From the NCBI GenBank assembly GCA_965216445.1, contig OZ244166.1:682001-746000 (forward strand): DNA of 64,000 nucleotides. Reading direction: 5' to 3'. Both the position numbers and the translations under genes were made by a program. Under the pieces are notes generated by a model. It saw nothing but the letters and a program-made list of their open reading frames with translations. It was not told the origin of the DNA and did not search any database. This DNA comes from MA-ANB-1 sp965216445 (GTDB lineage: Bacteria > Actinomycetota > Acidimicrobiia > Spongiisociales > ZC4RG35). Below, piece after piece: positions 61,612-64,000 of this stretch. The first letter of the stretch is position 1. Each line of letters begins with the position of its first letter.

Positions 61612-62511
61612 TCAAAAGCGCCAGGGGAAGCGGCTGAAGTCGGGATCGCGTTTCTCCAAGAATGCGTCCCTGCCTTCTTGCGCTTCGTCGGTCATGTATC
61701 CGAGTCGCGTGGCCTCACCGGCAAAGAGCTGCTGTCCAACCAAGCCGTCATCAATCATGTTGAATGCGAACTTGAGCATTCTCTGTGCGTTTGGGCTCTT
61801 CCGAACGATTTCGCCTGCCCACTCCAGTGAAGTCTGTTCCAGGCTCTCGTGTGGCACGACGGCATTGACCATTCCCATTTCGAAGCCTTCTCTGGCTGAG
61901 TAGTTGCGTCCAAGGAAGAAGATCTCACGAGCCCGCTTCTGCCCGACTTGTCTGGCCAGGTAGGCCGAGCCGTATCCCGCGTCATAAGACGCAACATCGG
62001 CATCGGTCTGCTTGAAGACGGCGTGTTCTTCCGATGCGATCGTCAGATCACAGACGACGTGAAGGCTATGACCTCCGCCAACCGCCCAACCGGGTACGGC
62101 GGCGATGACAACTTTGGGCATGAACCGGATGAGCCGCTGCACTTCGAGAATATGGAGCCGCCCGAGCCGAGCTGGGTCGACAGAATCTGCCTCCTCGCCT
62201 TCGGCGTATTTGTACCCGTCTCTTCCACGGATTCTCTGATCACCACCGGAGCAGAAAGCCCACCCTCCGTCTTTGGGAGAGGGTCCGTTACCGGTGAGAA
62301 TGACACAACCGATGTCACCGCTCTGGCGGGCGTGGTCTAGCGCGGTGTACAGCTCGTCGACAGTGTGAGGACGAAAAGCGTTGCGAACCTCGGGGCGGTT
62401 GAAGGCGACCCGAACGGCAGGTGTGTTCTTCGCTCGGTGATATGTGATGTCGGTGAACTCGAAGTCCGGCACGACATCCCAGGCAGATGAATCAAAAATC
62501 TCAGAAACCAC
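61612..62511 (-). CDS. menB: 1,4-dihydroxy-2-naphthoyl-CoA synthase
   Basis: 299 aa. Crotonase fold with the MenB segments VRVAFNRPEVRNAFRPHTVDELY, LTGNGPSPKDGGWAFCSGGDQRIRG, WAVGGGHSLHVVCDLTIAS, FKQTDADVASYDAGYGSAYLARQVGQKRAREIFFLG and KFAFNMIDDGLVGQQLFAGEATR. It closes the second ring of the naphthoquinone. GTG start at 62511 is supported by homology of the N-terminus to mycobacterial MenB. Confidence 0.96.
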   Translation of the reverse strand: MVSEIFDSSAWDVVPDFEFTDITYHRAKNTPAVRVAFNRPEVRNAFRPHTVDELYTALDHARQSGDIGCVILTGNGPSPKDGGWAFCSGGDQRIRGRDGYKYAEGEEADSVDPARLGRLHILEVQRLIRFMPKVVIAAVPGWAVGGGHSLHVVCDLTIASEEHAVFKQTDADVASYDAGYGSAYLARQVGQKRAREIFFLGRNYSAREGFEMGMVNAVVPHESLEQTSLEWAGEIVRKSPNAQRMLKFAFNMIDDGLVGQQLFAGEATRLGYMTDEAQEGRDAFLEKRDPDFSRFPWRF

Positions 62512-62512
62512 A

Positions 62513-63754
62513 ATGAGAGAGGATAAGGGGCAAAATCAGGTTGTGAATGATTGGCTACTCAACAGTGACGCCACCGGCGTCTTCCTCGAGGTCGGAGAGG
62601 AGACGGTGTCATATGCCGAGCTACGCGATGTGTGGCGTCGAAGTCGGGGAGGACGGACGTCGTTTGTCTACCCCAGGCTGACCAGGAAGTCCGTCGTGGA
62701 GATCTATCAGGCTGTCGCCGGTGGTCCGACGGTGGTGGGTTCGGGCGCTGAAGACGGGATCGAGCCTGAGCTGCTGGAGACGATTGGCTCTGACGTCATG
62801 ACCGTGCTCTTCACATCGGGCACGACCGGTGAGCCGAAGCTGGTTCCTTTAACGAGTCAGAATTGGCTTTCGGCAGTCGAAGCTTCGGCGTCTCATCTGG
62901 GACACGATTCCAGCGATGTCTGGCTGCTGGCGATGCCCCTGCACCATGTCGGCGGCCTATCAATCCTGTTCCGCAGTTCGTTCGTTGGTGCCCGGGTTCG
63001 AATGCTCCCCGATTTCGAACCGAAGAGTTTTGCCAACGCGCTGAGTAGCGATGTCACCATCGCCTCGGTTGTGCCGAGGATGCTTCGACGGGTTCTGGAT
63101 GTCGACGATCGTTCGTTCACAGGACTCAAGGCGGTTCTGGTGGGAGGGGGCCCGATTCCCAGCGGTTTGCTCGAAGAAGCCCAGCAAAGAGGTATCCCTG
63201 CATTGCCGACCTATGGCATGACCGAAACCTGTGCTCAGGTGGCAACCCTGAAGCCCGGTTCCGACATTGAGTATGCGGCGCACTTGCTGCCCGGTTTGGA
63301 AGCGAGGATTGAACCAGATGGACGAATCGCTCTCCGAGGCGACCAAGTGTTCAGCGGATATCTGGCCGAACAGACCAGGCAGCGAGACGATTGGTTTGTC
63401 ACCTCGGACCTGGGGGCCCTCGCGAACGGAAAGGTCACCATCCTGGGTCGGGCCGACACCGTGATCGTCACCGGGGGAGAGAATGTCGATCCGATTCGCC
63501 TCGAGACGATCATTGGAACGCATGCAGGAGTCCAGCAGGCGCTGGTCGTCGGAATCCCCTCCGGGGAATGGGGAAACGAGGTGGTTTGCCTCTACGTCGG
63601 GGACGCGGACGCCAAGGCCGTCGACGACTGGACCCGTTTCAGGCTTCCTCCGCACGAGGTTCCAAAGCGTTGGCTCCGCGTCGACAGGATTCCAACTACC
63701 GCCATCGGCAAGCCCGACCGTGATCGTGGTCGTTCCCTAGCGCTGGAGACCTAG
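62513..63754 (+). CDS. menE: o-succinylbenzoate-CoA ligase
   Basis: About 413 aa from ATG at 62513, 1 base away from the divergent menB start; GTG at 62543 is an alternative. VLFTSGTTGEPKLVPLTSQNW is the AMP-binding P-loop, PTYGMTETCAQV and FVTSDLGALANGKVTILGRADTVIVTGGENVDPIRLE are the A5 and A7-A8 motifs, and TTAIGKPDR ends the C-terminal domain with the catalytic Lys. It activates succinylbenzoate for menB. Confidence 0.93.
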   Translation: MREDKGQNQVVNDWLLNSDATGVFLEVGEETVSYAELRDVWRRSRGGRTSFVYPRLTRKSVVEIYQAVAGGPTVVGSGAEDGIEPELLETIGSDVMTVLFTSGTTGEPKLVPLTSQNWLSAVEASASHLGHDSSDVWLLAMPLHHVGGLSILFRSSFVGARVRMLPDFEPKSFANALSSDVTIASVVPRMLRRVLDVDDRSFTGLKAVLVGGGPIPSGLLEEAQQRGIPALPTYGMTETCAQVATLKPGSDIEYAAHLLPGLEARIEPDGRIALRGDQVFSGYLAEQTRQRDDWFVTSDLGALANGKVTILGRADTVIVTGGENVDPIRLETIIGTHAGVQQALVVGIPSGEWGNEVVCLYVGDADAKAVDDWTRFRLPPHEVPKRWLRVDRIPTTAIGKPDRDRGRSLALET

Positions 63755-63807
63755 CTCTCGAATCCAGCGCTCGACATCTAGCGCTCGACATCTCGCGCTC
63801 GAGACCC
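63738..63807 (+). repeat. tandem array of five 14-base units
   Basis: Units start at 63738, 63752, 63766, 63780 and 63794, each exactly 14 bases, sharing the core AGC(G/T)CTCGA. Units 3 and 4 are identical. The array begins in the last codons of menE and ends at the stop codon of the convergent O-methyltransferase gene. Confidence 0.75.
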
Positions 63808-64000
63808 TCACGTCTTCCTCGCTATGGCCAGGCCCTGTCTCAACGGCACGGCCACGGCTTCAAAATCCGGATCGGCGGCGATCGCTCGATTGAATGGGTC
63901 GGTTCCATGTCCTTCATCAATCCAGCCGGCACCGGTCCCAAACACATTGTCGGCGACGATGAGGCCACCGGGTTTGACGATTGGCCTGACAGATTCGAAG
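63808..64000 (-). CDS. O-methyltransferase, C-terminal part
   Basis: Only the last 63 codons are in the window; the gene runs beyond the right edge. VKPGGLIVADNVFGTGAG and FEAVAVPLRQGLAIARKT fit the C-terminal part of SAM-dependent family-3 (caffeoyl-CoA type) O-methyltransferases: PGG-IV-DNV turn then the final -LPxxxGLxxARK strand. The substrate is unknown. Confidence 0.75.
   Translation of the reverse strand, partial: FESVRPIVKPGGLIVADNVFGTGAGWIDEGHGTDPFNRAIAADPDFEAVAVPLRQGLAIARKT

Overview
The window looks like a chromosomal segment of an actinobacterium, fairly GC-rich and possibly of the Acidimicrobiia. This is inferred from marker families, since no rRNA is present. The markers are a WhiB regulator, a bacterial proteasome activator (Bpa/PafE type), a CofC-like enzyme of coenzyme F420 synthesis, a DUF222/HNH (13E12-type) endonuclease under an actinobacterial LexA box, a mycobacterial-style MenB, a MurA with Asp instead of the active-site Cys, and the RDD / SpoIIM / DUF58 / MoxR / DUF4350 cluster known from mycobacteria. 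Most of the window is orderly housekeeping sequence. No CRISPR array, prophage or insertion sequence is visible.

Region by region. 1-7.1 kb: the 3' end of a CorC/HlyC-type CBS protein, an AhpD-like protein, the nadA-nadB-nadC operon, malate dehydrogenase, a YciI-like protein and an SCP2 protein. 7.1-13.4 kb (minus strand): a frameshifted DapA-like aldolase, then an array of four TadE-like and two TadG-like pilus proteins joined by 4-base overlaps; one TadG copy carries about four frameshifts. 13.5-17.7 kb: succinate dehydrogenase (sdhCAB, minus) and whiB (plus), separated by a repeat- and hairpin-rich spacer. 17.7-20.7 kb: a secreted beta-propeller-like protein, the proteasome activator, a coiled-coil/zinc-ribbon protein, a small HTH protein and an unknown protein. 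20.7-26.9 kb (plus): a compact Tad/Flp pilus operon (cpaB, tadZ, tadA, tadB, tadC, flp, three TadE/F/G-like minor pilins). 27-34.9 kb: sulfotransferase, tRNA-Gln and tRNA-Glu, an acetyltransferase, a lipoprotein, a membrane pyrophosphatase, a tandem histidine-phosphatase protein, a methyltransferase, RNase H and a DUF2332 protein. 35-43.9 kb: SDR, CofC, DUF427, PgpA, and the RDD/SpoIIM/DUF58/MoxR/DUF4350/DUF4129 membrane cluster. 44-47.7 kb: ilvE, an unknown protein, a FAH-family hydrolase, gltX and a second tRNA-Glu. 47.8-52.6 kb: a TetR and membrane-protein divergent pair, the SOS-box HNH gene, a DsbB-like and thioredoxin-like pair, and rpiB. 52.6-64 kb: murA, a lipoprotein, a NifU-like protein, a short MeaB-like GTPase, pyruvate phosphate dikinase, a cupredoxin/multicopper oxidase fusion, a META-domain lipoprotein, menA-menB-menE, and a partial O-methyltransferase.

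How the genes fit together. The menaquinone genes, the cytochrome-b succinate dehydrogenase and malate dehydrogenase describe a menaquinone-based respiratory chain. Pyruvate phosphate dikinase handles PPi, and an apparently K+-dependent membrane pyrophosphatase could recover its energy. The two Tad loci, 7 kb apart, probably serve one pilus: the plus-strand operon gives the motor and the major pilin, and the minus-strand array gives larger pseudopilin-like surface proteins that look duplicated and partly decayed. No prepilin peptidase is seen in the window.

The most unusual items are the TadE/TadG array with its broken member, the repeat/hairpin element between sdhC and whiB, a near-leaderless sdh promoter, the LexA box at the HNH gene, an exactly periodic 5 x 14-base repeat filling the menE 3' spacer, and the abutting menB and menE start codons. 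All calls come from reading the sequence; no database search was run.
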